Assembly (NCBI GenBank): GCA_903924405.1
Contig: CAIYBH010000373.1
Span: forward strand, 1 to 64,000
Direction of reading: 5' to 3'
Length of the DNA: 64,000 bases
Source: an uncultured Planctomycetaceae bacterium
GTDB taxonomy: Bacteria > Planctomycetota > Planctomycetia > Planctomycetales > Planctomycetaceae
The position numbers were made by a program, and so were the translations under genes. Under the pieces are notes generated by a model, which made no database searches, was not told where the DNA came from, and saw nothing but the letters and a program-made list of their open reading frames with translations. Positions 37,135-46,119 of this stretch are shown piece by piece (position 1 is the first letter of the stretch; each line of letters begins with the position of its first letter).

Positions 37135-38053
37135 GTTGCACCTCTCTCACCGCATCCAGAAAGATCTGTTCCAGAGAATTTCTGGAGGGGCTCATATTGC
37201 GTATCACACATCCGGACGACGCAGCGGACTCCCACAGTCGACCACTCACCTCTTCCGCTAACCCGTCAACCCGCAGTTGCTGCACGTCCGTCAACTCAGC
37301 ATTGATCCCGGCAGACTGCAGAGCCCGAAGGAATGCCGCCGAATCCCCGTGAACATTCAAATGCAGCGACGGGCTTGGCATCCGCAGCAGAAATTCCAGG
37401 CTCTCACTGACACGTACCGTGCCTCTGGCCAGAATCACCACGTAGTCACAGACGGCTTGAACATCCGGGAGAATATGAGTGCAGAGAATGACGGATTTTC
37501 CAAAATCTCGCGACAGGATGCGGATGCGATTCAGCATCGCCTCACGCTCTTCCGGATCCAAACCCGTTGTCGGCTCATCCAGAATCAGCAGCCGCGGATC
37601 ATGGACAATTGCCATCGCAAACCGCAGCTTTTGTCGCATGCCGGTGGAATATGTTTCCACGGGGCGATAACGCTCCTGACCCGCTCCGCAGAAATCCAGA
37701 ATCTCGTGCCCCCGACGAATCGCCTCCGTCCCCTCCATACCAGACAACCGCGCTGCAACCTGCATGGTCTCGATTCCCGATAAACCATGAATGTAGCAAT
37801 CATCCTCCGGCATGTATCCAATCTGATTGCGAATCTGGTCGGTGGAAGTGCCCAGCGGAATCCCCAGCACCTGTCCCGTGCCCTGATTCACTGCCACAAG
37901 GCCGAGAAGGACCTTAATCAGCGTACTCTTACCAGCTCCATTCGGCCCCAGCAGGCCCGTTACACCCGGCAACACCCTCAGGTTGACATTCGTCAGCGCC
38001 CGAAACCGGCCGTAATCCTTGGTTAGTCCCTGAAGTTCGATCAACGCAGACAT
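37121..38053 (-). CDS. ABC transporter ATPase
   Basis: A 310-residue ABC ATPase, first gene of the four-gene operon. Walker A GPNGAGKSTLI (~36-46), Q-loop region IGYMPEDDCYIHGLSG, signature YSTGMRQKLRFAMAI, Walker B LLILDEPTTGLDPEER and ILCTHILPDV are present. Paired with the permease at 36163. The operon order ATPase-permease-ATPase-permease with 4-14 base overlaps suggests a heteromeric exporter or two co-made exporters. Confidence 0.93.
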   Translation of the reverse strand: MSALIELQGLTKDYGRFRALTNVNLRVLPGVTGLLGPNGAGKSTLIKVLLGLVAVNQGTGQVLGIPLGTSTDQIRNQIGYMPEDDCYIHGLSGIETMQVAARLSGMEGTEAIRRGHEILDFCGAGQERYRPVETYSTGMRQKLRFAMAIVHDPRLLILDEPTTGLDPEEREAMLNRIRILSRDFGKSVILCTHILPDVQAVCDYVVILARGTVRVSESLEFLLRMPSPSLHLNVHGDSAAFLRALQSAGINAELTDVQQLRVDGLAEEVSGRLWESAASSGCVIRNMSPSRNSLEQIFLDAVREVQRANT

Positions 38054-38929
38054 CGGGGCCGCTTATTCCTGTCAAACGAGGAAATACCAGGGGCGATACG
38101 CCGGAAGAATTCGTCACTCACCACAGGACTATCGCCGAGCCCGGCACCTGAAGCAAGCCCCCACCGGTCGGAAAAGCTCGAAACCTGCCGCCAGTATCCG
38201 TTTCTCACAATCAGCCCCCGGTTTGCCGCGACCGATGCCGCACCATACAGCGGGGGTCATCAGCATGGGATGGCGAAACTGACCAAAAACAACACGAAAA
38301 CGCCAGGGGCACTCGCACCATCATGCCTGCCGCCAATAAGGTCCTCCGCCAGGTGCCATGCACCGGTGCTCCGCCAGGAATCGGCGTAAGGTGCCATGCA
38401 CCGACGGTATCAATTGCGATGTGCCAGGTGCCACGCACCGCAGACTCAGCCACCGCCAAACGAACAAATTCATCTGCGCGTCGCCGCCCGGCACTGCTGC
38501 AAGTCGATTTGACGGAGTTTTCGTCGTCAGGATCCGGACAGTCACACCTTCAGCAGGCGACACAATCGTTACAGCGGGATCCGTTGACACAAACCACCGA
38601 GATTGGCACCGGAGTTCTTACCGTTTCGGCAAATCCTGCAGAATACGGCAATCGGCCGTCGATACACGACATAGAGTTGGGCGCTCTGCGCAATATCTGA
38701 GGCCTCACCAGGGTTTTTCAGGCAGAAATTGGCGTCACATGGCTGCTGGTTTCTGTGAAGCAGAGTGCCGGGCAGCAGCTCGTTCATGAGCCAGAGGGAG
38801 GTGCTCCTTCTGTCAGGGAGTTGATCCGGGATCTTTTACTGTCTGCCTCCGGGGTCCGTGTGTGACACCGGGTTCATCAGAACCAGCGGGCAGCAATCAT
38901 TCACGACGAAGATTGACCAGGGACTGGAC
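38054..38929. other. Gap containing GGTGCCATGCACC repeats
   Basis: About 875 bases between divergent ABC operon and csrA. Except for the triple repeat at 38351-38440, nothing recognisable. Open frames such as 38323-38700 pass through the repeats and look unlike protein. Confidence 0.6.
38351..38440. repeat. Three copies of AGGTGCCATGCACCG
   Basis: Copies at 38351-38365, 38389-38403 and 38426-38440 (the last with CCACGC in place of CCATGC). Spacing is 38 and 37 bases. Each is nearly self-complementary (GGTGC/GCACC). Confidence 0.85.
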
Positions 38930-39115
38930 ATGTTGGTACTCAGCCGTAAGAAAGATGAAAAGATTGTCATCGGCGATTCCATTACGCTGATGGTCATTGA
39001 GATCCGTGGTGACAAAGTGCGACTGGGAATTGAAGCTCCCAGAGACGTCACGGTGCATCGCGAAGAGGTCTACGAAGCGATCCGTCGCGAGACGACTCCG
39101 GACCAGAAGGCCTGA
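38930..39115 (+). CDS. csrA: Carbon storage regulator CsrA
   Basis: A 61-residue CsrA/RsmA RNA-binding protein starting [20 protein letters not shown] and continuing [20 protein letters not shown], the family's RNA-contacting strands and helix. The dimer binds GGA motifs in mRNA leaders to regulate translation. The start is fixed by the family N-terminus; AGGG lies 8-9 bases upstream. Monocistronic in appearance; flagellar genes, often next to csrA, are not present here, and no FliW gene is seen. Confidence 0.97.
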   Translation: MLVLSRKKDEKIVIGDSITLMVIEIRGDKVRLGIEAPRDVTVHREEVYEAIRRETTPDQKA

Positions 39116-39468
39116 GTACCCAACCGGCGTCCGCAAGGGATTGACGGACCAGCGAATGTGTTGCTGTCGCGTTCCCTGAGCACAGCACCTCCTTCTCTGT
39201 TTCTAAGCAGTCGTGGTCCCGGCGTCCCCGCGCGCATGCGGCAAACGTTCTGAAACGGAACGGCCGTAAGCAGTTCGTCTGTGGTGACCGCACGCCAGTA
39301 CCAAACGCCCTGCGCCCTCTGTAACCCGGCCACATGGGCGATACAGCGAACCACTCGATGTGTGTTTCGCAACGCGCTGTCGTTTAGCTGGTTGTAAAAT
39401 TCTCGGGGCCGCACCGGCCGGCCTGCATCACGGATGACCGTTCCCGCAAAATCTGACCACGCGATCAA
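39070..39468 (-). CDS. Doubtful small ORF overlapping csrA tail
   Basis: A 132-residue frame on the opposite strand whose end overlaps the last 46 bases of csrA. Its first ~80 residues ([47 protein letters not shown]) have the look of a winged-helix-type fold with mixed helix and strand, but the last 45 are low-quality Arg/Gly/Ser. It may be a small gene whose frame was shortened or broken near 39190, or chance. Confidence 0.25.
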   Translation of the reverse strand: MIAWSDFAGTVIRDAGRPVRPREFYNQLNDSALRNTHRVVRCIAHVAGLQRAQGVWYWRAVTTDELLTAVPFQNVCRMRAGTPGPRLLRNREGGAVLRERDSNTFAGPSIPCGRRLGTQAFWSGVVSRRIAS

Positions 39469-39823
39469 AAGAAGTTGTATTTGTCCCGAAAAGGATCAGA
39501 AGCCTCGGTCTACCGCGAGCCTGCTGTGCCCTGAGGCGGCGCATGACCGCCTTGCCATGGCACACTCCCAAACGCTCCCGGTAGGAAGCCTTATCCTCTG
39601 CGGCTGCCCGTTATAGTAAAAGGCTCGTAACGGTCCTGCCACGAGGGAAGCAATTCCCCCGCGTGGCCTCCCACTGCGTCCTGCGTTCATCAGTCACGGA
39701 GGAAAAACGGCACCGACGCCAATCGGGGCTTGTCCTGAATTCGACCGCATGGGAGAATCGTGTCGGACAGTGACGGCAATCCTGCCCTCCCCCGCTTCAC
39801 TCCTTCCTTCAGGAACCGCGTAC
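39116..39823. other. Gap between csrA and the UxaA-type gene
   Basis: About 700 bases. Apart from the doubtful frame 39070-39468, no feature is supported. An AGGAA ribosome binding site closes the region ahead of GTG 39824. Confidence 0.5.
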
Positions 39824-41371
39824 GTGACGACTCTGGCCCCAATGCTGCTGCTCCATGCATCTGACAACGTTGCTGTGGCGCGACGTCCATTACTGGCTGG
39901 CGAAGTGCTGTCCGTTGCGGGTCAGGAGATCAGGGTGGCTGAGCCGATTCCTGCCAATCACAAACTGGCACTCGCAGCCATCAATACCGGAAAAACGATT
40001 CGCAAGTTTGGTCAACCCATCGGTTCAGCCTCGCAGCCGATCGGCCCTGGCGAGTGGGTTCACACTCATAATGTGAGTATCGAACGGGAAAAATCCGGTT
40101 ATGAATTCGGTACCGAACTGATCGAATTCCCCAAACCTGCACTCAGGACTTTTCAGGGGTATCGTCGAAAAGACGGCCGCGTTGGGACGCGAAACTACAT
40201 CGCCGTCATCAGCACCGTGAACTGTTCCGCAACGACTTCGCGTTACGTAGCCCAGGAACTGGCACGAACAGACCTCAGTCGCTACCCGAATATCGATGGA
40301 GTCATCCCTGTTGTTCACAAGAGTGGTTGTGCGTTTGCCTACAACAGCGATGACCATCTGCTGCTGAATCGCACGCTCGCAGGATTTGCTCGGCACCCGA
40401 ATATCGCGGCATGCCTTGTGCTTGGCCTCGGCTGTGAAACGGCACAAGCCAGCCATCTGCAGCAAACACAGGGCCTGGTACAGCTCGGTGGTACGTCAGC
40501 TGGGGCCACAGATGACCTGCCCATGATTCTGAATATTCAGGAAGTCGGTGGGGTACGAAAAACCGTGGATCGCTCGCTCGGCGTTCTGCGTGAACTTCTG
40601 GCCGGAGCGAATGACGTTCGGCGTGAGCCCATCCCGTTGTCCGAACTGATTCTCGGTCTGCAGTGCGGTGGAAGCGACGGTGCCAGTGGAATCACGGCGA
40701 ACCCGGCACTTGGATATGCCAGCGATCTGTTGGTCGCACATGGTGGGGGCTCCGTTCTGGCAGAAACCCCGGAAGTTTACGGCGCTGAACAGTTGCTGAC
40801 GCGGCGTTCCGTATCTCGTGAAGTCGGAGAGAAACTGCTCGAACGAATTCGCTGGTGGGAAGATTACGCGCGAAAGAATAATGCCTCCATCGACAACAAT
40901 CCGTCCTATGGAAATAAGCAGGGCGGACTAACGACCATCATCGAAAAGTCGCTGGGGGCCGTCGCCAAGGGCGGCACAGCGCCGCTCAGTGATGTGTTCC
41001 AGTTCGCCGAGCCGATCACTCGAAAAGGCTTCACGTTCATGGATACGCCGGGGTATGACCCGATTTCCGTTACCGGGCTGGTTGCCGGCGGCTGCCAGGT
41101 GGTTGTTTTCACCACCGGTCGTGGAAGCTGCTTCGGCTGCAAGCCGGCTCCCACAATTAAAGTTGCCACCAATACACCGCTCTTCCAGCGTATGCGCGAA
41201 GACATGGACCTCAATGCCGGAACAATCCTCGACGGAGCCTCAATCGAAAGCGTCGGACAGGACATCTTCGAAAAAATCATCGCCGTGGCCAGCGGCGAAC
41301 AGACGCTCAGCGAACAGCAGGGAATCGGTGACGAAGAGTTCTGTCCGTGGATGCCGGGACCGATCTTCTGA
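39824..41371 (+). CDS. UxaA/GarD-family sugar-acid dehydratase
   Basis: A 515-residue altronate/galactarate dehydratase-family enzyme, which removes water from sugar acids to give 2-keto-3-deoxy acids. The N-terminal SAF domain (MLLLHASDNVAVARRPLLAG, residues 7-26) is followed by the catalytic part: GYRRKDGRVGTRNYIAVIST, CLVLGLGCETAQ, LGLQCGGSDGASGITANPAL and GRGSCFGCKPAPTIKVATNT with conserved cysteines. GTG 39824 after AGGAA is preferred; ATG 39842 and ATG 39749 are alternatives. Altronate versus galactarate cannot be told from motifs. It is followed by an SMP-30 lactonase-like gene, consistent with sugar-acid breakdown. Confidence 0.9.
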   Translation: MTTLAPMLLLHASDNVAVARRPLLAGEVLSVAGQEIRVAEPIPANHKLALAAINTGKTIRKFGQPIGSASQPIGPGEWVHTHNVSIEREKSGYEFGTELIEFPKPALRTFQGYRRKDGRVGTRNYIAVISTVNCSATTSRYVAQELARTDLSRYPNIDGVIPVVHKSGCAFAYNSDDHLLLNRTLAGFARHPNIAACLVLGLGCETAQASHLQQTQGLVQLGGTSAGATDDLPMILNIQEVGGVRKTVDRSLGVLRELLAGANDVRREPIPLSELILGLQCGGSDGASGITANPALGYASDLLVAHGGGSVLAETPEVYGAEQLLTRRSVSREVGEKLLERIRWWEDYARKNNASIDNNPSYGNKQGGLTTIIEKSLGAVAKGGTAPLSDVFQFAEPITRKGFTFMDTPGYDPISVTGLVAGGCQVVVFTTGRGSCFGCKPAPTIKVATNTPLFQRMREDMDLNAGTILDGASIESVGQDIFEKIIAVASGEQTLSEQQGIGDEEFCPWMPGPIF

Positions 41372-41659
41372 TTCCCGCCACGCAGCCCTGATATCGCTCT
41401 TCAACCAGCAGTCAACGAGCACCAGCCAGCAACCCGTGATGGAATTGGCCTGCCACGACAGTCGCGTATGGCCTGCCGGGGCGGGCGCTGGACCACACAT
41501 CTGATCCGTCACCGGAATAGCCTGGTCCACCCGCGTTGCAGAGACATTCCGAAGCGTCGTCAGACGGTTCCTGCGTTGTTAAACTGCCCGTCCTGTTCAT
41601 CAGAAACAGGCCGCTATGGTGTATTTTCAGGTGGATTACTTTTCCGGGGGGGAGTGCCG

Positions 41660-42628
41660 ATGCGTTCACTTTGTTTGGGAGTGCTGATTGGGCTGGCATG
41701 TGGGCTGACGGCGACGGGGCAGGAAAAAATCCCGGGGATCGGCCCGATCAGCGCTGTTCAGAAACTACATTCCGGCTTTGAATTCACGGAAGGACCGGCG
41801 GTCGATTCTGCCGGCAACCTGTACTTCACCGATATTCCAAAGAATCGCATTCACAAGCTGGATGCAAACGGAACACTGTCGGTGTTCGTGGAACCATCCG
41901 GACACTGCAATGGCCTGATGGTCGTTGGGGAACGACTGCTGGCCTGTGAAATGGATGGCCGACTGAAACAGTATCTGCTCAAAGACGCCAGCGAGACCGT
42001 GCTGGCCGATCAATTTGAGGGCAAACGATTCAACGCGCCGAATGATCTGGTGATCGACAACACGGGCGGAATCTATTTCACTGATCCGAGATTCCGGGCA
42101 CCGGACCCATGGCCTCAGGAGAAGGAAGCCGTGTACTACCGCGCCGCTGATGGAACGGTGACACGACTGATCGATGATCGCAAAGCCCCCAATGGCATCA
42201 TCCTCTCACCGGATGAAAAAACTCTGTACGTCATCCCCAGCATGGAAAAACAGATGTGGGCGTATGCCGTTGAGGGGCGTGGAAAAATCGGTCCCGGCAA
42301 ATTGCTCTGCGAACTGCAGCAGCGCCCGGGCGAATCCAACGGAGGCGGTGACGGCCTGACGATCGACACCAACGGAAATCTCTACATCACCTCGGGCGCC
42401 GGCATTCAGGTCGTCTCTCCCGAAGGCAGGATCCTGGGAATCATCGCCTTCCCCGAGCAGCCGGCCAATGTGACGTTCGGCGGTCCGGAACGAAAGCGAC
42501 TGATTGTGACAGCCCGAAAATCCGTCTACGCTGTCGATATGGAGGCCACGGGGCACGTTTTTCCGGGACCAGCCATCACCACCGATGTGCCACCGGCAAC
42601 AGAAACTCCGGCTGAACCGAGCAAATAG
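41660..42628 (+). CDS. Exported SMP-30/gluconolactonase-like protein
   Basis: A 322-residue six-bladed beta-propeller of the SMP-30/gluconolactonase family. Signal MRSLCLGVLIGLACGLTATG, then FTEGPAVDSAGNLYFTDIPK with the metal-ligand Glu, RFNAPNDLVIDNTGGIYFTD with the ligand Asn, and KAPNGIILSPDEKTLYV with the catalytic-region Asn-Gly. These features fit a periplasmic lactonase hydrolysing sugar lactones to aldonic acids. GGGGGAG lies 5-6 bases before ATG 41660. Adjacent to the UxaA-type gene (289 bases apart). Confidence 0.9.
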   Translation: MRSLCLGVLIGLACGLTATGQEKIPGIGPISAVQKLHSGFEFTEGPAVDSAGNLYFTDIPKNRIHKLDANGTLSVFVEPSGHCNGLMVVGERLLACEMDGRLKQYLLKDASETVLADQFEGKRFNAPNDLVIDNTGGIYFTDPRFRAPDPWPQEKEAVYYRAADGTVTRLIDDRKAPNGIILSPDEKTLYVIPSMEKQMWAYAVEGRGKIGPGKLLCELQQRPGESNGGGDGLTIDTNGNLYITSGAGIQVVSPEGRILGIIAFPEQPANVTFGGPERKRLIVTARKSVYAVDMEATGHVFPGPAITTDVPPATETPAEPSK

Positions 42629-42729
42629 CGGAATCGAACAAATAGTTGTCTCGCACCCAACAGATCTCGCTGCCATTCGGCAGGATCGCAGTCTGTCTGG
42701 GTGTAAAAAACTCGAGCGTTTGCCCCAGT

Positions 42730-42754
42730 CAGGGCCTGCCAACAGGCCCTGTTT
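42730..42754 (+). terminator. Terminator after the SMP-30 gene
   Basis: Perfect 9-base arms 42730-42738 and 42743-42751 with a 4-base loop, then TTTC. About 100 bases after the stop, in front of the convergent thioredoxin gene. Confidence 0.7.
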
Positions 42755-42846
42755 CGTGCTTGCTGAGTCTGGTTCCTTGTCAGTCGCTTCAGAGTTACTC
42801 CGGCATCGGCAGCAATTCGCTTGCCTCAGAAGGTCTGACTCGTGAC

Positions 42847-43716
42847 TCAGTAGAAGGCTGTCGCCAGTTTGCGACGATACTCAGACGCCAGCTTCGATCG
42901 GGCTCCCATCACGGTCAATAGCTGGACCATCACGTCCTTGGCCTGCATCCCCACACCAGACCGGTCCTGGCGGACAATCTCCAGCAAAAGTTCACAGGCC
43001 TCTTCAAAACGGCTGTCTGCACCGTACGCCTCTGCCAAAAGCAGTTTCAGGTTGAGGTCAGTGGGGTTCGCTTCCAACGCTTTGCGTGCCTCGGCCACAC
43101 CACCGGAATCCTCGACCTGACTCCGCATTTCCAGTTGTGATTTCAGAACCTCGGCTTCCGGCTCAAGGTATCCGCGCTTCTCCAGCTCTTCCAGAATCTC
43201 GCGCGCTTCGAGATCCCGATTCAGCTCCATCAGTACTCGCGCATGCGCGATGCGAAACTCACTGGTCTCCGGCTCCAGTTCTCCCGCACGACGATAGCAC
43301 ACTTCAGCCTCGGCCAGTTGACCTTCTGCCTCATGCTGCTGTGCCTTCTCCCAGGCTTCCATGGCCGGCGAGGGCAGAAATTCAGCCAGCCACTGCCGCA
43401 ACTCTGCTTCCTGCTTCAAACCAGCAAAGTGACTGGCAGGCTGCCCCTGAACCATCGCGACGACGAAGGGAATAGACTGGACTCCAAATGCCCCGGCAAT
43501 CTCAGGAAGTGCGTCCACATTGACTTTGACCAGACAGAACGCACCGTTCATCTCCCGGGCCAGCTTCTCGAGCAGAGGCATCAGCTGACGACACGGTCCA
43601 CACCATTCCGCCCAGAAATCCACAACGACGGGACGTTCCATCGATTGCTGAATCACATCCTCACGGAATGTTTCCATCGATGTGTTAATGATTACCTGTG
43701 GTGCTGATTCGCTCAT
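42847..43716 (-). CDS. cnoX: Thioredoxin-TPR protein, CnoX/YbbN-like
   Basis: A 289-residue protein. Residues 1-115 are a thioredoxin domain with an intact WCGPC (Cys39, Cys42) and cis-Pro loop SIPFVVAM. Residues ~130-289 form TPR-like helices (AEGQLAEAEVCYRRAGELEP, FEEACELLLEIVRQDRSGVG). This matches CnoX/YbbN, a redox holdase that hands substrates to GroEL/DnaK. Escherichia coli CnoX has lost the CXXC while many others keep it, as here. ATG 43716 (MSESAPQVI) is the family-like start. Confidence 0.9.
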   Translation of the reverse strand: MSESAPQVIINTSMETFREDVIQQSMERPVVVDFWAEWCGPCRQLMPLLEKLAREMNGAFCLVKVNVDALPEIAGAFGVQSIPFVVAMVQGQPASHFAGLKQEAELRQWLAEFLPSPAMEAWEKAQQHEAEGQLAEAEVCYRRAGELEPETSEFRIAHARVLMELNRDLEAREILEELEKRGYLEPEAEVLKSQLEMRSQVEDSGGVAEARKALEANPTDLNLKLLLAEAYGADSRFEEACELLLEIVRQDRSGVGMQAKDVMVQLLTVMGARSKLASEYRRKLATAFY

Positions 43717-44019
43717 GACTGGACATTCTGAAAACAAAGTGTGTTCGACGGGCTGAGTTGAAAACCGGAGTATTCGCGAGGCCGGGGACTTTTCAACGGT
43801 CACAGACAACCACGCTCCCCGGCAGATCTGTGGTCCGAGCAACTCTCACTAAGCCTCTGGCACTGTGGCAACGGTCACTCAGTTGTCCGCTGCGACCAGC
43901 ACAGGCCCCTCTGTGAAGTTCCCGATTGCGTCCCCGGGGCTGGAACAAGACCCGAGACCGTTTTGACAATGACAGGTGACGTTTTCAGACAATCGCCAGC
44001 CAGCTGCCTGCAGTAAGCG
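43717..44019. other. Intergenic region between cnoX and queD-like gene
   Basis: About 300 bases; no gene or motif recognised. Confidence 0.5.
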
Positions 44020-44556
44020 TCACGCCCCCCCATTCTCCGGTGGACATTCCTGCAGAGACAGCCAGAAATCTGCCCATTGGCCAAAGTTCTCTTCGACGCT
44101 GATCCTCAGCCTCCTCAGTCCTGAAATTGTCTGCAACTTCAGCCGGTAGCTTAGCGTTTCCGCCATCCAGCGTGAAATCAATTCCGCAGTAGTATTCTCA
44201 ACAGGCAGGATCAGGCAGTCTTCGCGAGGAAACACCCACCTTCGGCGTTCAAAGACGGCCATGACCTCGGATTCATCAGCAGAGACTGTCACCTGAATCT
44301 GACGATGACGATCCGGCAACAACACTCGATGGTCCAACTCATGCACCAGCGCCTGCAGTCCATCCCGCAAAGCGATGAAATCGAACACGTAGAAGTTTTC
44401 ATCAAGGTCACCTTCGATTGCCGCTTCGACCCTCCAGTTGTGCCCGTGCAGTCGCTCACAAATGTTGCCATTGAAGGTAATGAAGTGCGCCGCACTGAAC
44501 ACCAGTGTGTCCTTCATCACCCGCACACCAAAAGTCCCACCCGTCGCTCGTTGCAT
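44020..44556 (-). CDS. 6-pyruvoyl-tetrahydropterin synthase/QueD homologue
   Basis: A 178-residue PTPS-family enzyme. Zn ligands His24 (SAAHF), His37 and His39 (LHGHNW) and the catalytic Cys33 (NICERLHGH) are present; LVHELDHRVLL and PVENTTAEL supply the later active-site residues. The Cys-X3-His-Gly-His pattern fits QueD (6-carboxytetrahydropterin synthase of queuosine biosynthesis) or a PTPS-like pterin enzyme. Other que genes are not adjacent, so the pathway is not settled. Longer than typical QueD (~120 aa) because of an insert at ~85-110. AGGT precedes ATG 44556. Confidence 0.87.
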   Translation of the reverse strand: MQRATGGTFGVRVMKDTLVFSAAHFITFNGNICERLHGHNWRVEAAIEGDLDENFYVFDFIALRDGLQALVHELDHRVLLPDRHRQIQVTVSADESEVMAVFERRRWVFPREDCLILPVENTTAELISRWMAETLSYRLKLQTISGLRRLRISVEENFGQWADFWLSLQECPPENGGA

Positions 44557-44659
44557 CGTGACCTGACGCCTCGTCCTGAAAATGTTTCTGTCTGTTCCTC
44601 TGACTACTGGTCGTTCGAATGCTGACTCAGCCAACAAAAAACACCTGCCGCGAAACCAA

Positions 44660-44690
44660 ACAGGCCAGTCTGCCGCGCAGACTGGCCTGT
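44660..44690 (-). terminator. Terminator of the Gly/Met-rich gene
   Basis: Perfect 13-base arms 44660-44672 and 44678-44690 with a 5-base loop; in the minus-strand sense followed by TTTGGTTTCG. About 33 bases after the stop at 44723. Confidence 0.85.
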
Positions 44691-44722
44691 ACCGGTGTGT
44701 CACACTCTGAAAGGGATCAGAT

Positions 44723-45643
44723 TTATCGCACTCGACCAGTCGCTTCCTGAGTTTCTGTCTGCCCTTCACCCTGCTGCCGTACTCGTGCTTCTGCTGATGT
44801 CATCAGCAACTGCCCCTGAGCGATGTGGCCGGGCTGGAAGAAATTCCGATAGCCCTGAATTCCTCGCACGCTCTTGGTCGCCAACTGCTCCCACGACATA
44901 TTGTCTGTCCGTGTCCAGATCGCCGCCTGAGCAGACTGCTGGTCAACTCGGCCGCTTCCAACCATCCGAATCAATTCCGCAAGGACAGCGTCGTCCGTGT
45001 AGTCGCTCACCCGCACGATCCTGTATTCCACTCGCGGGTTCGGTTCTGCCTTCCCATGGTTCAGACAGGCAGAGACAAATGGCACCTTCAGCGTCCGCTC
45101 TGGTGGAATGGAGAACATTCCGCCTCCGCCCATTCCCCCCATGCCGCCGCCACCCATGCCGCCCATACCACCGCCGCCCATGCCGCCCATGCCGCCGCCG
45201 CCCATGCCGCCACCCATATTCTGGTTGCCGCCGCCGCCCATTCCACCACCCATACCGCCCATTCCACCACCCATACCGCCCATTCCGCCACCACCCATGC
45301 CTCCCATGCCACCACCGCCCATGCCGAGCTGTTTCAGCACCTGGACACCGACAAAGGACTGCGGCAGGACCACATTCAGGGTCTGATCGGTGGTGTTCGA
45401 GATGAACACAAAGCCGCCTTTTGAGTCGTTGGCGACCAGTTTTGCTTCAACCCGACCGTCATCCTGGGCGTCGAAAAACTCAACTTTCTCTGCGGACGCA
45501 TCGAATCGCGGATTCATCACGATCGGCCGACGATTGGCTTTGGATCCGGGATCCGCATGACATTCGGCGGCACTGGACAGGAGCATTCCTGCCAGGGCGA
45601 GTACACTCAACGACAGACAAAACGCCGACCGGGGTGCAATCAT
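44723..45643 (-). CDS. Exported protein with Gly/Met-repeat segment
   Basis: A 306-residue exported protein. Signal MIAPRSAFCLSLSVLALAGM up to AECHADP; then a small beta-rich domain (~30-105, FVFISNTTDQTLNVVLPQSF). Residues ~112-180 are a pure Gly/Met repeat (GGGGMGGMGGGGMGG), and the C-terminal ~120 residues form a second domain (FVSACLNHGKAEPNPRVEYR, TDNMSWEQLATKSVRGIQGY). The repeat is encoded by near-identical GGCGGCATG units at 45115-45325. AAGGAG precedes ATG 45643. A Met-rich Gly stretch could bind soft metals or be a flexible spacer; unproven. Confidence 0.82.
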   Translation of the reverse strand: MIAPRSAFCLSLSVLALAGMLLSSAAECHADPGSKANRRPIVMNPRFDASAEKVEFFDAQDDGRVEAKLVANDSKGGFVFISNTTDQTLNVVLPQSFVGVQVLKQLGMGGGGMGGMGGGGMGGMGGGMGGMGGGMGGGGNQNMGGGMGGGGMGGMGGGGMGGMGGGGMGGMGGGGMFSIPPERTLKVPFVSACLNHGKAEPNPRVEYRIVRVSDYTDDAVLAELIRMVGSGRVDQQSAQAAIWTRTDNMSWEQLATKSVRGIQGYRNFFQPGHIAQGQLLMTSAEARVRQQGEGQTETQEATGRVR

Positions 45644-46119
45644 AGAAAAGCTCCTTTGCCCACACTGGAACCCGAATTCAGCGGCCCACATCGATCGCTG
45701 AAAAACCCTGTCCAGCGAGAAACGGCAGATTCGGAGAAACCTCAAGACAGTTTATCGAGGATTTTCGGCAGTTCACAACAAAAAACCCGGTCGACTGGCA
45801 GCAACGGGCAATTTCCTGCTGCGAATACGCGGAAGGCGTAACGGTGGCCAACCTGTCGGTTTCTGCCTGCCCAATCTATTGCTCCGATTAGTTGCAGGCT
45901 GCTCAACGCACCGCTTATCACAGCGATGTCTGAAAGTCCGATTCTGCGGCCTGTCACCTCGCCGTACGTCCCATTCCCACTGGATTTTCACATGCTTACC
46001 GCAGGGACGACTCCCTTCAGCAACGCCCTGGCTGTGGCTGAGAACCTGAAAAAGCCCCCGTTGCCAAAGTAACGTACGTCAACATTGACGAGCCGGCGCA
46101 GACCACGCGACTGCGATTT
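45644..46119. other. Intergenic region
   Basis: About 475 bases between pyrF and the Gly/Met-rich gene, both on the minus strand. No supported gene; overlapping frames are low quality. Confidence 0.5.

Noticed and set aside
38323-38789. Open frames over the GGTGCCATGCACC repeats
   Set aside because: They translate the repeats and have no start signal or protein-like pattern.
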